DNA of 64,000 nucleotides, taken from contig JADJJK010000011.1 in assembly GCA_016706545.1 (NCBI GenBank), forward strand, positions 181,112 to 245,111. The letters run 5' to 3'. Positions 48,929 through 60,182 of this stretch are shown here, piece after piece. Each line of letters opens with the position of its first letter. The stretch's first letter is position 1. This DNA is from Myxococcales bacterium. Its GTDB lineage: Bacteria > Myxococcota_A > Polyangia > Haliangiales > Haliangiaceae. Below the pieces are notes generated by a model, which had not been told where the DNA came from, ran no database searches, and saw only the letters and a list, made by a program, of their open reading frames with translations. Made by a program: the position numbers and the translations under genes.

Positions 48929-49452
48929 GGCGCCGCTCTCCGGGAGCGCGGCGCCACCACGGCGTCCTCCAGCCGCGCCGCGGTGGGTCGCGACATGCGC
49001 GCGTGGGTGATGGCCACCGCCAGCGCGTCCGTGGCGTCCACCCGCGGCAGGCTCCGCAGCCCGATGGACATTTGCACCAGGCGGGCCACTTGATCCTTCT
49101 CCGCGCGACCCGAGCCGGTGATGGTCTTTTTCACCGAGGCCGGCGGATACGACGCCACCGACAGGCCACACAGCCCGAGCACCGCGAGCGCCATGCCGCG
49201 CCCTTGCGCCAGCGCCAGCGCGGTGCGCGGGTTCATCTGGCTGAACACGTCTTCCACCGCCGCCACCTGGGGAGCCAGCTCCTGGATGACCTCGCGCAGC
49301 CCCTGGGCGATCTCGCCGAGCCGCGCCTCCATGGCGTGATCTTCGGGCGCGGTGATGACCCCGCACTCGACATAGGACAGCACCTCGCCCCGGCAATCGA
49401 TGACGCCGTAGCCACAGATGCGAGTGCCGGGATCCAGGCCGAGGATGCGCAC
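48925..49452 (-). CDS. ruvC: Holliday junction endonuclease RuvC
   Basis: RNase H-fold resolvase that cuts Holliday junctions symmetrically. 175 residues. The start MRILGLDPGTRICGYGVID carries the first catalytic Asp (7). VAAVEDVFSQMNPRTALALA supplies the second acid, and the C-terminal acids are in PRVDATDALAVAITH. It is followed by a 4-bp overlap with ruvA. It lies 51 bp after the yggS stop on the same strand. Confidence 0.96.
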   Translation of the reverse strand: MRILGLDPGTRICGYGVIDCRGEVLSYVECGVITAPEDHAMEARLGEIAQGLREVIQELAPQVAAVEDVFSQMNPRTALALAQGRGMALAVLGLCGLSVASYPPASVKKTITGSGRAEKDQVARLVQMSIGLRSLPRVDATDALAVAITHARMSRPTAARLEDAVVAPRSRRAAP

Positions 49453-49503
49453 GCCGGGGCACGTTACCCCATCCCTCCGACAAGGTCAGCCCGGTCAGGC
49501 GGG

Positions 49504-50204
49504 TCAGCCCGGGCGCGGGCGCTCGCCGAAGATCGCGGTGCCCACGCGCACGTGGGTGGCGCCCTCGGAGATCGCCACCTCGAAATCACCGCTCATGCCC
49601 ATCGACAGCGACGGCAGCGGCTGCGCCAGCTCGTCTTGCAGCCGGCGGCGCAGCTCGGCCAGCGCGCGAAAGACCGGCCGCACCTGCTCCGGATCCTCGA
49701 CCGGTGGCGGCATCGTCATCAGGCCGTCGAGGCGAAGGTTGGGCAAGCGCGCGATCTCCGCGCACACCCTGGCGGCGTCCAGCGGGGAGACGCCAGCCTT
49801 GGTGGCCTCGCCGGCGAGGTTCACCGCCACCAGCACGGGCTGCACCGCGGCGGCCCGCCGGCTCAGCTCCACCGCCAGCTCCAGCGAGTCCACCGCATGA
49901 ATGAGCGCCACCTTGCCTGCGACGAACCTGGCCTTGTTGCGCTGCAGCCGGCCGATGTAGTGCCAGCGCACGTCCGCCGCTGGCGCTGGCTCTTGCTGCT
50001 TGTCCACCAGCTCCTGCACGTAGTTCTCGCCGAAGTCGCGGGCGCCCGCGGCCACCGCCGCCACGATGGCCGACATGGGGTGGGTCTTGGACACCGCCAC
50101 CAGCGTGACCGCGGCCGGCTCACGGCCCGCCTGCGCGGCGGCGGCGCGCACCCGGGCGCTGACCTGGTGCCAGCGCTCGGCGATGGTCGCGCCAGGCGCG
50201 GCGC

Positions 50205-50208
<4 letters not shown>
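49504..50208 (-). CDS. yggS: YggS family pyridoxal phosphate homeostasis protein
   Basis: Non-enzymatic PLP-binding protein (PLPBP/YggS) that buffers pyridoxal phosphate. 234 residues from GTG 50208. Motifs: TLVAVSKTHPMSAIVAA (Schiff-base Lys), DFGENYVQELVDK, HYIGRLQRNK, GLMTMPPP, LSMGMSGDFEVAISEGATHVRVGTAIFG. Its GTG overlaps the maf stop by 4 bp (GTGA), so it is translationally coupled to maf. An upstream frame to 50385 is the antisense of maf and was dropped. Confidence 0.94.
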
Positions 50209-50831
<623 letters not shown>

Positions 50832-50869
50832 GCGGGCGGCGCGCAGAATTCCACGCGCGCTTTGCCGGG

Positions 50870-51730
50870 TCAACCGCGAGCGCGCCGACGCAACCTGGCC
50901 ACGATGAGCGCCGCGCCGCCGGCGAGCGCCAGCGCCAGGACGCCCAGGCCGCCGATGCCCCCGGCCCCGCCGATCGACGCCGGTCCCGCCCCGGCGCCGC
51001 GCCCCGATGACGGCGGCGGGCACGACACCCCGCCCGCCGCGCCGGCGTCGATCGCCACCTCCAGCGCCAGCCCGGGCTCGCCGAGCGCTGGCACCGGCCC
51101 GGCGAAGCGAAAGGCGTTGCCCTTGGCCCGCACGCCGCCGATCGATGCAGACGTCACGGTGATCCCCGGGCCCGGCTCCAGGTGCAGCTCGGTCTCGCCG
51201 GGGCGCGGCACCGCGAACCGGTCGCGCAAGACCACGCGCCGCGCGCCGGCAGGGGGCAGACAGAAGCTCGCCACCAGGTCCACCGAGAACGCGCCCGCGG
51301 TGCCCGCCGCTGCGCCACCCACCGAGCGCTGCGCGAACTCCACCGGCAGCGCCACGCCGTCGGCGCTCACCTGGACCTGCGCCGTCACCTCATCGGCCAG
51401 GCGCCGCGCGAAGGAGTCCGTCTCGTCGTCCGAGAGCACGCCATCGCGGTTCGCGTCGATGGCGCGGCGCTGGGCGGCGCCGGGCACCTGCCCGAAGAAC
51501 ACGGTGTAGACCAGGCGTAGACCATCGGCGAACACCGACAGCTTGAGGTGCCGGTGGTTGTCATCGAGCGCCGGCGCCACGTGGGCCGGGGCCGGCACAG
51601 CGACCAGGAGCCAGGGCCCCAGCGCCGCGCACGCGAGCGCCCACCGCCACCACCGACGCCACCACCGACCGCCGCCGTGGCGCGCGCCCGACGACGGGTG
51701 GGTGGGCTCAGAACGTGAGGGTGTACGCAA
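50870..51730 (-). CDS. Secreted protein with EF-hand-like motif and C-terminal anchor, hypothetical
   Basis: No family recognised. A hydrophobic segment (WALACAALGPWLLVAVPAPAHV) near the N-terminus is likely a signal. An EF-hand-like motif DANRDGVLSDDE lies near residue 100, predicting calcium binding. The tail is Gly-rich, then a hydrophobic helix (LGVLALALAGGAALIVA), then RLRRRARG, a layout like a sorting signal but without the Gly-Cys of a canonical MYXO-CTERM. The start is uncertain: TTG 51730 overlaps the previous gene by 23 bp, and other starts are possible. Part of the GltJ-like to ruvB transcript. Confidence 0.65.
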   Translation of the reverse strand: MRTPSRSEPTHPSSGARHGGGRWWRRWWRWALACAALGPWLLVAVPAPAHVAPALDDNHRHLKLSVFADGLRLVYTVFFGQVPGAAQRRAIDANRDGVLSDDETDSFARRLADEVTAQVQVSADGVALPVEFAQRSVGGAAAGTAGAFSVDLVASFCLPPAGARRVVLRDRFAVPRPGETELHLEPGPGITVTSASIGGVRAKGNAFRFAGPVPALGEPGLALEVAIDAGAAGGVSCPPPSSGRGAGAGPASIGGAGGIGGLGVLALALAGGAALIVARLRRRARG

Positions 51731-53453
51731 ACCCCATCCCGCGCTGGGTCTTGGGGAAGCTGGCGCCGCGCAGCGCCGAGGCGACGCACGACCCGAGCGC
51801 GTCATCCGGCGACGACAGCACGTCCACCGAGCCGACCTTGCCCTCCGGGGTGGCCTTGATGCGGACCTTCACCGCGCCCTTGGCAGACGACTTGTTGCCG
51901 CAGGCCTGAGCGCGGCCTTTGACCTTGTCGATGCCGGCCTTGATCATGCTCGAATCGAGCTGCTCCGGCAGGCTGCTGTCCGGCTTGGCGCCCGAAGAGC
52001 CGCTGCTGGGCTTGGCGCCGCCGCTCTTCTTGCAGCAGGGCTGGCTGGGATCGACCAGGCAGGCCACGGCGTCGCAATCGCCGCCGCCGTCGCCCTTGGC
52101 GGGCTTGGAAGGCTTGGAAGGAGGATCCTCCACCACGGCCCTGGTGGGCGTGGAGCTCTTGGTCGGCGTCGACTTCTTGGGGTCGGTGCGGTCGGTGGAG
52201 CGCTCGGTGGTCCGCTCGGGGCGCTTGGTCGCAGCCGCTGGATCCTTGGCTGCCACCGGCGGCGCCGACTCGGGCTGCGCGGCGCTGCCCGCCGCCGGTA
52301 CCCCCGGATCGCTTGCGCCGGCAGGAGCTGGGTCTGCCGAGGTCTTTCCGTCCGTCGCGGCGGTGCCGCTCGCCGGCGTGCCAGCGCCCGGCGTGGCGCT
52401 CGGCTCCCCTGGGCCACCAGCGACCGCGCCGGCGGTGTTCACGGCCACCTGCGCGGGCTTGGAATCACCGCCGCGGAGCACCACCACGACCATCACCACC
52501 GCCACCACCGCCAGCAAGCCAACCACCCCAACGAGCCCGTAGAGCAGCCGGTTGTTGTTGGCGGCCGTGCTGCGCACGATGGGCACCATCACCGCCGGCT
52601 CACCAAAGCCGGTGCTGGTGAACACCGGCAGATCCGCCGGCGAGCCGAGGCTCGGAGAGGCGGTCTTGGGGCTGCCCTTGTCTCCCAGATAAGCGCTGGC
52701 CATCGACCGGATGTCGATGAGCCCGGAGCCCTCGCCACCGCCGTGCTGCGCAGCGCCGGAGGACGAAGCGGCAGAGGAGGAAGAAGACTGCTGCGGCCGG
52801 GGCGCGTCGCTGGCGAGCTGCGCCAGGTTGCTGAGCGAGAACAGGACGGAGTTCTCGCCGCGCTCGCCGCGCAGCTTCGACGGATTGTCAGCCGCCGCCG
52901 GCCGGCGCGCGGCAAAGACATCGCCGTCATCATCCGCGGCGGCGCCAGCCGCCGGGCCGCCGCCGAACAGATCGCTGACCGCCGCAGCCCCTGAGGACTG
53001 GCCCTTGCTGTCGGGCAAGCTTGCGGCGGCAGCCACGAACCCCGCGCTGTCGTCGGTGGCCGCGCCCTGATCGGCGAACATCGCCGAGAACTGCTCGACC
53101 TGGCTCACCGGCAGCCAGTCGGCAAAGCCCTCGCGCCAGATATAGGTCTCGGCGTCGATCTCGCCGGCGCGGAAGCGGCTCTGCACGTCAGCCGCCGTCA
53201 TCGGACCCACCTGATCCTGCTCGATGACCACGTGCCACACGGCCTCACCGCCGGCCTGGTCGTCATAGCCGTAGTCAAACACGCGGGTGCTCTTGTCGAG
53301 CTGCGTGGACTCTGCCGGCGCCGCCCCTCCAGCGTTTCCTCGGACAACAATGATGTTGCTGCACTTCTTGCAGCGGATCTTGAAGACCTTGCCCTGCACC
53401 TTGTCGTCGGAGATCGAGTACTTGGCTGAGCAAGCGTCGCAGACGATCTTCAT
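51708..53453 (-). CDS. GltJ/AgmX-like zinc-ribbon, GYF and TonB-type protein
   Basis: 581-residue inner-membrane protein. The N-terminal zinc ribbon (CDACSAKYSISDDKV, then CKKCSNIIVV, MJ0042 type) spans residues 1-40. A GYF_2-type domain (VWHVVIEQDQVGPMTAADV, RAGEIDAETYIWREG) follows at about 70-120. A Ser/Ala-rich linker precedes one transmembrane helix near residue 310 (LVGVVGLLAVVAVVMVVVVL), then a Pro/Ala-rich periplasmic linker. A TonB/AgmX-PglI-type C-terminal domain (AVKVRIKATPEGKVGSVDVL) ends the chain. This order is that of GltJ/AgmX of the Myxococcus gliding motor; orthology to the gliding protein is not proven. Probable first gene of a seven-gene run ending in ruvB. Confidence 0.9.
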   Translation of the reverse strand: MKIVCDACSAKYSISDDKVQGKVFKIRCKKCSNIIVVRGNAGGAAPAESTQLDKSTRVFDYGYDDQAGGEAVWHVVIEQDQVGPMTAADVQSRFRAGEIDAETYIWREGFADWLPVSQVEQFSAMFADQGAATDDSAGFVAAAASLPDSKGQSSGAAAVSDLFGGGPAAGAAADDDGDVFAARRPAAADNPSKLRGERGENSVLFSLSNLAQLASDAPRPQQSSSSSAASSSGAAQHGGGEGSGLIDIRSMASAYLGDKGSPKTASPSLGSPADLPVFTSTGFGEPAVMVPIVRSTAANNNRLLYGLVGVVGLLAVVAVVMVVVVLRGGDSKPAQVAVNTAGAVAGGPGEPSATPGAGTPASGTAATDGKTSADPAPAGASDPGVPAAGSAAQPESAPPVAAKDPAAATKRPERTTERSTDRTDPKKSTPTKSSTPTRAVVEDPPSKPSKPAKGDGGGDCDAVACLVDPSQPCCKKSGGAKPSSGSSGAKPDSSLPEQLDSSMIKAGIDKVKGRAQACGNKSSAKGAVKVRIKATPEGKVGSVDVLSSPDDALGSCVASALRGASFPKTQRGMGFAYTLTF

Positions 53454-53729
53454 GGCGTTTCCCTAGCGTTTCCGGGTCGAAGGAAGTCGACTGCCGGGTG
53501 CGTCCTTTCACAAGCTAGGACCCCAACCTGGCAGCAAACCTTAGCGAAAAGCGACGGTAGCAAACCCAGGGTAGCTAACTCCACAGGAACAAGCGAGTTT
53601 TCGGCCAGCCATCCAAGGAAGATCCTGGGCTTGTGGAGAGCTGAGCCCTGGTTGCCGGAGGCGCAGCGTGAAATCTCTACGTGATACGAGGTAGGTCTCG
53701 CGGCGCGCCCGAGGGCCGCCGCGCCGCGG
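53454..53729. other. Intergenic region between the GltJ-like gene and purA
   Basis: 276 bp on the 5' side of the GltJ-like gene. No gene is seen. It should hold the promoter for the GltJ-like to ruvB operon; no clear -35/-10 was recognised. Confidence 0.5.
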
Positions 53730-55031
53730 TCAGGAGAACGGGTCCGAGATCCGGATCGTCTGGTTGCGGTCTGGCCCCACCGAGACCAGCGTGAGCGCCA
53801 CGCCAGCGAGCCGCTCGATCGCGGCCACGTAGTCGCGCGCCGCGGCAGGCAGGTCCGCGAGCTCTCGAACATCGCGCGGCAACTCGCCCCAGCCTGGGTA
53901 CCGCGCGTAGATCGGCTCCAGGCGGGAGACGAGGTCCGGATCTCCTGGAGGCTCGTCGTACTCGGTGCCCTCGACGCGATAGCCCACGCACACGAGCACC
54001 TCTGGCATCGACGACAGCACGTCCAGCTTGGTGAGCGCCAGGCCGCTCATCCCCGACAGGCGCACGCCCATGCGCAGCGCCGGCAGATCCAGCCAGCCGC
54101 AGCGCCGGGGCCGCCCGGTGGTGGCGCCAAACTCGCCGCCGGCCTGGCGCAGGCTCTCGCCCGCCGCGCCGTGCAGCTCGGTGGGGAACGGCCCGCCGCC
54201 CACCCTCGTCGCGTAGGCCTTGGTGATGCCGATGACCGAGTCGACCTCGGTCGGGCCGATGCCCGCGCTCTGGCAGGCCCCGGCGGCGATGGTGGACGAC
54301 GAGGTGACGAACGGATAGGTGCCGTGATCGAGATCGAGCAGGCAGCCCTGCGCGCCCTCGAACAGCACGTGCCGCTGCTCCTTGATCGCCTGGTATACGT
54401 GACGCCCCGCGTCCCCGATGCTGGGCGCCAGGCGAGCGCCCGCGGCGAGCGCGTCGCTCGTCCAGCGCTCGATCTCGGCGGCCCCTGGCGCCGCGCCACC
54501 CAGGTGCTGGATGAGCGGCAAGAGCTCCTCCATGTTGGCGGCCACCAGCTCGCGCAGCCGCGCCGGCACCAGCAGATCCCGCACCCGCACGCCACGGCGC
54601 GCCGCCTTGGCCTCGTACGCTGGGCCAATCCCGCGCCGGGTCGTGCCGATGGCGCGGGCCGTGGCGGCGTGACGGTCCTCGCGCAGGCCATCGATCAGCT
54701 TGTGGTACGGCAAGATCACGTGGGCCCCGGCGCCGATCAGCAGCTCGCCACGCGCCAGCAGGCCGCGCGCCTGACACGCCGAGATCTCCTCGAGCAGCGT
54801 GTGCGGATCGATCACCATGCCATCGCCCAGCACGCAGCGCTTGCCAGGGTGCAGCACGCCCGAGGGCACCAGGTGAGTGACCAGCTTCTGGCCATCGATC
54901 ACCAGGGTGTGACCGGCGTTGGCGCCGCCGCCATAGCGCACGACCACCTCCGCTTGCTCGGTGAGCAGATCCACCACCTTGCCCTTGCCCTCGTCGCCCC
55001 ACTGGGCACCGACAACTATGACGACAGACAT
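53730..55031 (-). CDS. purA: Adenylosuccinate synthetase
   Basis: GTP-dependent joining of IMP and aspartate in AMP synthesis. 433 residues. The GTP-binding start MSVVIVVGAQWGDEGKGKVV is diagnostic. Further motifs: RYGGGANAGHT, ATARAIGTTRRGIGPAYEAK, FEGAQGCLLDLDHGTYPFVT, and the C-terminal SVGPDRNQTI. The ATG at 55031 is the normal start. It lies 15 bp after the hisZ stop, a common hisZ-purA arrangement, so both are probably co-transcribed. Confidence 0.98.
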   Translation of the reverse strand: MSVVIVVGAQWGDEGKGKVVDLLTEQAEVVVRYGGGANAGHTLVIDGQKLVTHLVPSGVLHPGKRCVLGDGMVIDPHTLLEEISACQARGLLARGELLIGAGAHVILPYHKLIDGLREDRHAATARAIGTTRRGIGPAYEAKAARRGVRVRDLLVPARLRELVAANMEELLPLIQHLGGAAPGAAEIERWTSDALAAGARLAPSIGDAGRHVYQAIKEQRHVLFEGAQGCLLDLDHGTYPFVTSSSTIAAGACQSAGIGPTEVDSVIGITKAYATRVGGGPFPTELHGAAGESLRQAGGEFGATTGRPRRCGWLDLPALRMGVRLSGMSGLALTKLDVLSSMPEVLVCVGYRVEGTEYDEPPGDPDLVSRLEPIYARYPGWGELPRDVRELADLPAAARDYVAAIERLAGVALTLVSVGPDRNQTIRISDPFS

Positions 55032-55046
55032 GCGAACTCCTTGCGA

Positions 55047-56387
55047 TCAAGACACGCGAGCTGAGATCAGCTCGAGCAGAGGTTGAGCGTGGCCGAGGCG
55101 CAGCGCCGCCAGCGCGCTGGCGAGCCCTTCCCCCAGCGGATCGAGCGCCTCGGTCTCCCGGGCGGCCGGCCACTGCAGCGTGGCCGCCGACTCGCCGTCG
55201 AGCACCAGCGCCACATCCAGATTGGCGCCGCGAAGGAACAGCGGCCAGCTCGCCTGCGGCGGCGTCAGCGCGACCTTGGCGCCCGCCGCGCGCAGCGTGC
55301 GCGCGAGCTGCGCGGCCTCGGCCAGCCCGCGCGCGTCCCGCGCGTCCGAGGACGCTCCGCACAGCGCCAGCCACACCCCGCGGCGGCTCGGCGCCATCCC
55401 GAGCGCGCGCTGCGCCAGCGCCACCGCCTCGATGTCCACCGAGAACCCGGTGGCCGGCGCGTCGCGCCCGTAGCGAGCCAGCAGCGTGTCGTAGCGCCCG
55501 CCGCTGAGCACCGCCTCCGGCGCGCCGCCGACGTAGCCAGCGATGCGCAGGCCGGTGTAGTACTCGAAGCCGCGCACGTCGCCGAGATCGATCCCCAGCT
55601 CATCGTCGCGGAGCGCCTGCGCGCCGGCGATCACGCGGTAGCTCTCGATGACGTGGCGCAGGTGCGCCAGCGCCAGCGCAGCCTCCGGCGGCCACGGCAG
55701 CGCCGCGGCGCGGGTCAGCACCTCCTGCGCTGGCCCCCACAGCTCCACCAGCTCCTCGGCCAGCGGTCGCAGCTCGGGCGGCAACGCCGCGGCGTGCCGC
55801 GCCACTGCGCGCCGGTCTTTGCGCGCCAGCGCGGTGCGCAGCCGCGCCCGCGCTTCGTCGTCCGGCGCGCCGGCGAGCACGCAGCGCACCAGCGCCACGT
55901 GCCCGAGATCCAGATGCCGCTCGGCGAGCCCCATCGCGTCCATCGCCGCGGTGGCCACCGCCACGAGCTCCGCGTCGCCAAGCGATGCGTCCAGATCGAC
56001 GAGCTCGATGCCGGCTTGCAAGATCTCGCGCTGCCCCGCGCCGGAGGTCAGCCGCGTGACCGCGCCCTCGTAGCACAGGCGCAGCGGCCCGGGCGCGTCG
56101 GCCAGCCGCGACGCGACCACCCGCGCCACCTGCGGCGTGATATCCGGCCGCAGCGCCACCACCTCGCCGCTCGCTGGCTCGACGAAGCGGATCGCCGCGG
56201 CGCGCGCGTCGGCGCCCAGCCCGCGCTCCAGGACGTCTGCGCACTCGTAGGCCGGCGTGATGATGCGGGCGTAGCCCCAGGACTCGAACACCGCGAGCAG
56301 CCGCTCCGCGAGCTCGCGCCGCCGCGCCGCCGCGCGGGGCAGAAAGTCGCGTACGCCGAGAGGCAGCCGAACCGCAGGGGTGTCCAT
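55047..56387 (-). CDS. hisZ: ATP phosphoribosyltransferase regulatory subunit
   Basis: HisRS-like protein that activates the short form of HisG in histidine biosynthesis. 446 residues from ATG 56387. Conserved segments: LPLGVRDFLPRAAARRRELA, FESWGYARIITPAYECADVL, VALRPDITPQVARVVASRL, FEYYTGLRIAGYVGG and GGRYDTLLARYG. The His-tRNA synthetase aminoacylation motifs are reduced and the anticodon domain is absent, as expected for HisZ. The hisG gene is not in the window. Confidence 0.93.
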   Translation of the reverse strand: MDTPAVRLPLGVRDFLPRAAARRRELAERLLAVFESWGYARIITPAYECADVLERGLGADARAAAIRFVEPASGEVVALRPDITPQVARVVASRLADAPGPLRLCYEGAVTRLTSGAGQREILQAGIELVDLDASLGDAELVAVATAAMDAMGLAERHLDLGHVALVRCVLAGAPDDEARARLRTALARKDRRAVARHAAALPPELRPLAEELVELWGPAQEVLTRAAALPWPPEAALALAHLRHVIESYRVIAGAQALRDDELGIDLGDVRGFEYYTGLRIAGYVGGAPEAVLSGGRYDTLLARYGRDAPATGFSVDIEAVALAQRALGMAPSRRGVWLALCGASSDARDARGLAEAAQLARTLRAAGAKVALTPPQASWPLFLRGANLDVALVLDGESAATLQWPAARETEALDPLGEGLASALAALRLGHAQPLLELISARVS

Positions 56388-56554
56388 GACGGCCGCTACT
56401 CTACACAAGGACGCGCGCGGACGCTTCCGACCGCGGGTAGGGAAGCGTCACCATTTCGTCAGCCCCCAAGGCCGTGGACACCGTGAAGATCGCCCCGGGC
56501 AGCGCAGCGGCCTGGCCAGCGCAGCGGCCTGGCCAGTCACACCAGTCACACCAG

Positions 56555-57331
56555 TCACAAGGGACAAGGCATGGGCACAAACGACACCGCGAGCTGGGGA
56601 AACTCTTTGCGCAGCTCGGCGGCCAGCCGCATCGGCCCGAAAACCTCGGTGGCGTAGTGCCCCGCCGCGACCAAGGTGATCTGCAGCTCGCGCGCCAGCT
56701 CGCCGGCGCGCTCCGCGAGCTCGCCGGTCACGAACAGATCGCAGCCAGCGCGGGCGGCGTCCTCGAGGAGATCGGACGCCGCGCCGGTGCAGAGGCCAAC
56801 CCGGCGCACCACCTCGGGGCCGTGCGGGAACACGAAGCGCGGCAGCTCGCCACCGCACACCCCGGCGCCGATCTGGTTCACCGCCTGCTCGCGCGACAGC
56901 GGCGCGGCGAAGGCGCCGGCGAGGCCGAGCGCGACGCCGCGAACGTCGCCAAACCAGGTGTGCTCGCCGACGAGCCCGATGGCTTCGGCCAGGCCCACGT
57001 TGTTGCCGAGCCGCGCGTGCTTGTCGAGCGGCAGGTGATACGCCGCCAGCCCCATGTCGTGAGAAAGGAGCAGCTTGAGCCGGCGCGCCAGGGGCCCCTC
57101 GATGCGGCCGATGCCGCCGCCCCAGATGAGGCCGTGATGGACGATCACCAGGTCAGCGTCCAGCTCGATCGCGCGCTCCAGCAACGCCGCCGAAGCGGAC
57201 ACGCCGGTCACCACGGTCTCGATCTCGGGCACCCCCGCGATCTGCAGCCCGTTGGGCGCATAGTCACGAAAGCGGTCGATCTCCAGCGTGGTGTCCAGGT
57301 AGGACAGGACGTCGCGCACGTGGGCTGGCAT
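56555..57331 (-). CDS. NIF3/GTP cyclohydrolase I type 2-like protein
   Basis: Di-metal protein of the NIF3/YbgI family, 258 residues, function broadly unknown. Motifs: DYAPNGLQIAG, VIVHHGLIWGG (metal-binding His pair), and VAAGHYATEVFGPM (C-terminal metal site). AAYHLPLDKHARLGNNVGLA is typical. The start at 57331 begins at the conserved N-terminus. No neighbouring gene on the same strand suggests a partner. Confidence 0.93.
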   Translation of the reverse strand: MPAHVRDVLSYLDTTLEIDRFRDYAPNGLQIAGVPEIETVVTGVSASAALLERAIELDADLVIVHHGLIWGGGIGRIEGPLARRLKLLLSHDMGLAAYHLPLDKHARLGNNVGLAEAIGLVGEHTWFGDVRGVALGLAGAFAAPLSREQAVNQIGAGVCGGELPRFVFPHGPEVVRRVGLCTGAASDLLEDAARAGCDLFVTGELAERAGELARELQITLVAAGHYATEVFGPMRLAAELRKEFPQLAVSFVPMPCPL

Positions 57332-57430
57332 GGGCGCACCTTTCCCTCAGTGACCGCCGGTTGCAAGCGCCCAAGTCGCGCAGTTCGGCCGCTCCCCAAA
57401 GATGCATCGTCCGGAGAGCTCGGCGGCGCG

Positions 57431-57490
57431 GACGGGCGCGACGGGCGGACGGGCGCAGACGGGCGCAGACGGGCGCAGACGGGCGCAGGC
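57431..57490. repeat. 10-bp tandem repeat array
   Basis: About six near-exact copies of gacgggcgca in the gap between the divergent NIF3 gene and the mutase gene. Non-coding. Confidence 0.85.
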
Positions 57491-57563
57491 GCCTGCCGCG
57501 GACGCCCCTCGCCTGCCCGCGGTCGTCGCCTCGGCGGCCGCGAAACCGTGGTAGAGGTTGGTC

Positions 57564-59186
<1,623 letters not shown>

Positions 59187-59325
59187 GCGAGCGCGCCGCC
59201 CAGATCACTCGCAGGCTAGCTGACAACGCAAGTCCTGGACCTGGGTCGCTTCGCCGCAGGGGGTGCGAAAAAGTGGCTCAGGCGAGATCCTTGACGCACC
59301 TGCTCATCGTGCAAATATTGGCAGG

Positions 59326-59718
59326 ATGCGGCCGGCACCACGACGCACTGCCAGCGCCTCGCGCCTCGCGCGTGGGGTGCGTTCGGCCTGTGCGACGCTC
59401 GCCCTCCTGGCAGCGATGGTGCTTGTCATCGCGCAGCCCCTGACCGCGCTGGCGAGCGCGGGCTGGCAAGAGGACAGTCGCTGCTGCTGCCCGAGCCCGG
59501 CGGAGTGCCACTGCCCTGGGCACGATGGATCGGGAGACCAGGAAGACCTGCGCAAGTGCGGCAACAGCGGGCAGGTCGCCTCGCCGGCGTTGCCGTCACT
59601 GCTCTTGCCGCTCCGCGGAGCCTTGCCGGTGCGTGGGCTGGTGACCATCGAGGTCTGCGCCGCGCTGCCGGTGTGCGTCGCCCAGCTCATCCTCGAGCCT
59701 GAAACTCCGCCGTTCTAG
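59326..59718 (+). CDS. Cysteine-rich secreted protein, possible metal binder
   Basis: No family recognised with certainty. 130 residues from ATG 59326: an Arg-rich N-terminus, a hydrophobic signal (ATLALLAAMVLVIAQPLTA), then a Cys/His cluster CCCPSPAECHCPGHDG near residue 50. It has further Cys residues (RKCGNSG, EVCAALPVC). The cluster suggests copper or other soft-metal binding. It sits 464 bp upstream of the MbnP/MbnH-like genes on the same strand, so it may belong to the same metal-handling locus, but the gap argues for its own promoter. Confidence 0.62.
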   Translation: MRPAPRRTASASRLARGVRSACATLALLAAMVLVIAQPLTALASAGWQEDSRCCCPSPAECHCPGHDGSGDQEDLRKCGNSGQVASPALPSLLLPLRGALPVRGLVTIEVCAALPVCVAQLILEPETPPF

Positions 59719-60182
59719 CGGCAGGGCCGCGCGAGGCGCAGCGAGCTTCCGGCTAACTTCCGGCGAGCTTCCGGCGAGCCGAGATCCATCGGCAGGCGCT
59801 CTGGCGTCTGCAGGCGGCGACGGAGTGTCCGTCGATCGTGTCATCGGTGGTCTCGAACGACGGTCGTGATCGACGGTCGTGATCGACGGTCGTGATCGAC
59901 GGTCGTGATCGACGGAAGGCTCGTCAGCAGCGCCCGCTCGCCAGCGGCACCTGCGCGCTACGTGGCCGCGTCGCACACCTCGGTCCTGCGTGTTTCCACG
60001 CCGGCCTGGGCACGGCGCGCGGCAAGTGGGCGTGGGAGCTGACGCGGCGTCCTCGCGCGAACCTCGTCGCCTCGATTTTCCGTCGTTCTCTCGTCGTCCC
60101 TCGTCGTTCTCTCGCGGTCTTCTCACCATCGGATCCACGTCTGGATCCTCATCGTTTGGCCCCTTCAAAGGTTTTAGATCTC
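59719..60182. other. Gene-free stretch with 13-bp repeats upstream of the MbnP-like gene
   Basis: About 460 bp with no gene. Repeats agcttccggcgag (59745-59785) and a 13-bp tandem array gatcgacggtcgt (about four copies, 59857-59916) fill it. From 60060 it becomes T-rich on the plus strand (cgttctctcgtcg repeats), probably holding the MbnP-like promoter; no clear boxes. Confidence 0.55.
59857..59916. repeat. 13-bp tandem repeat array
   Basis: More than four copies of gatcgacggtcgt, contiguous. The core contains the palindrome GATC. Non-coding, not a multiple of three. Confidence 0.9.
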
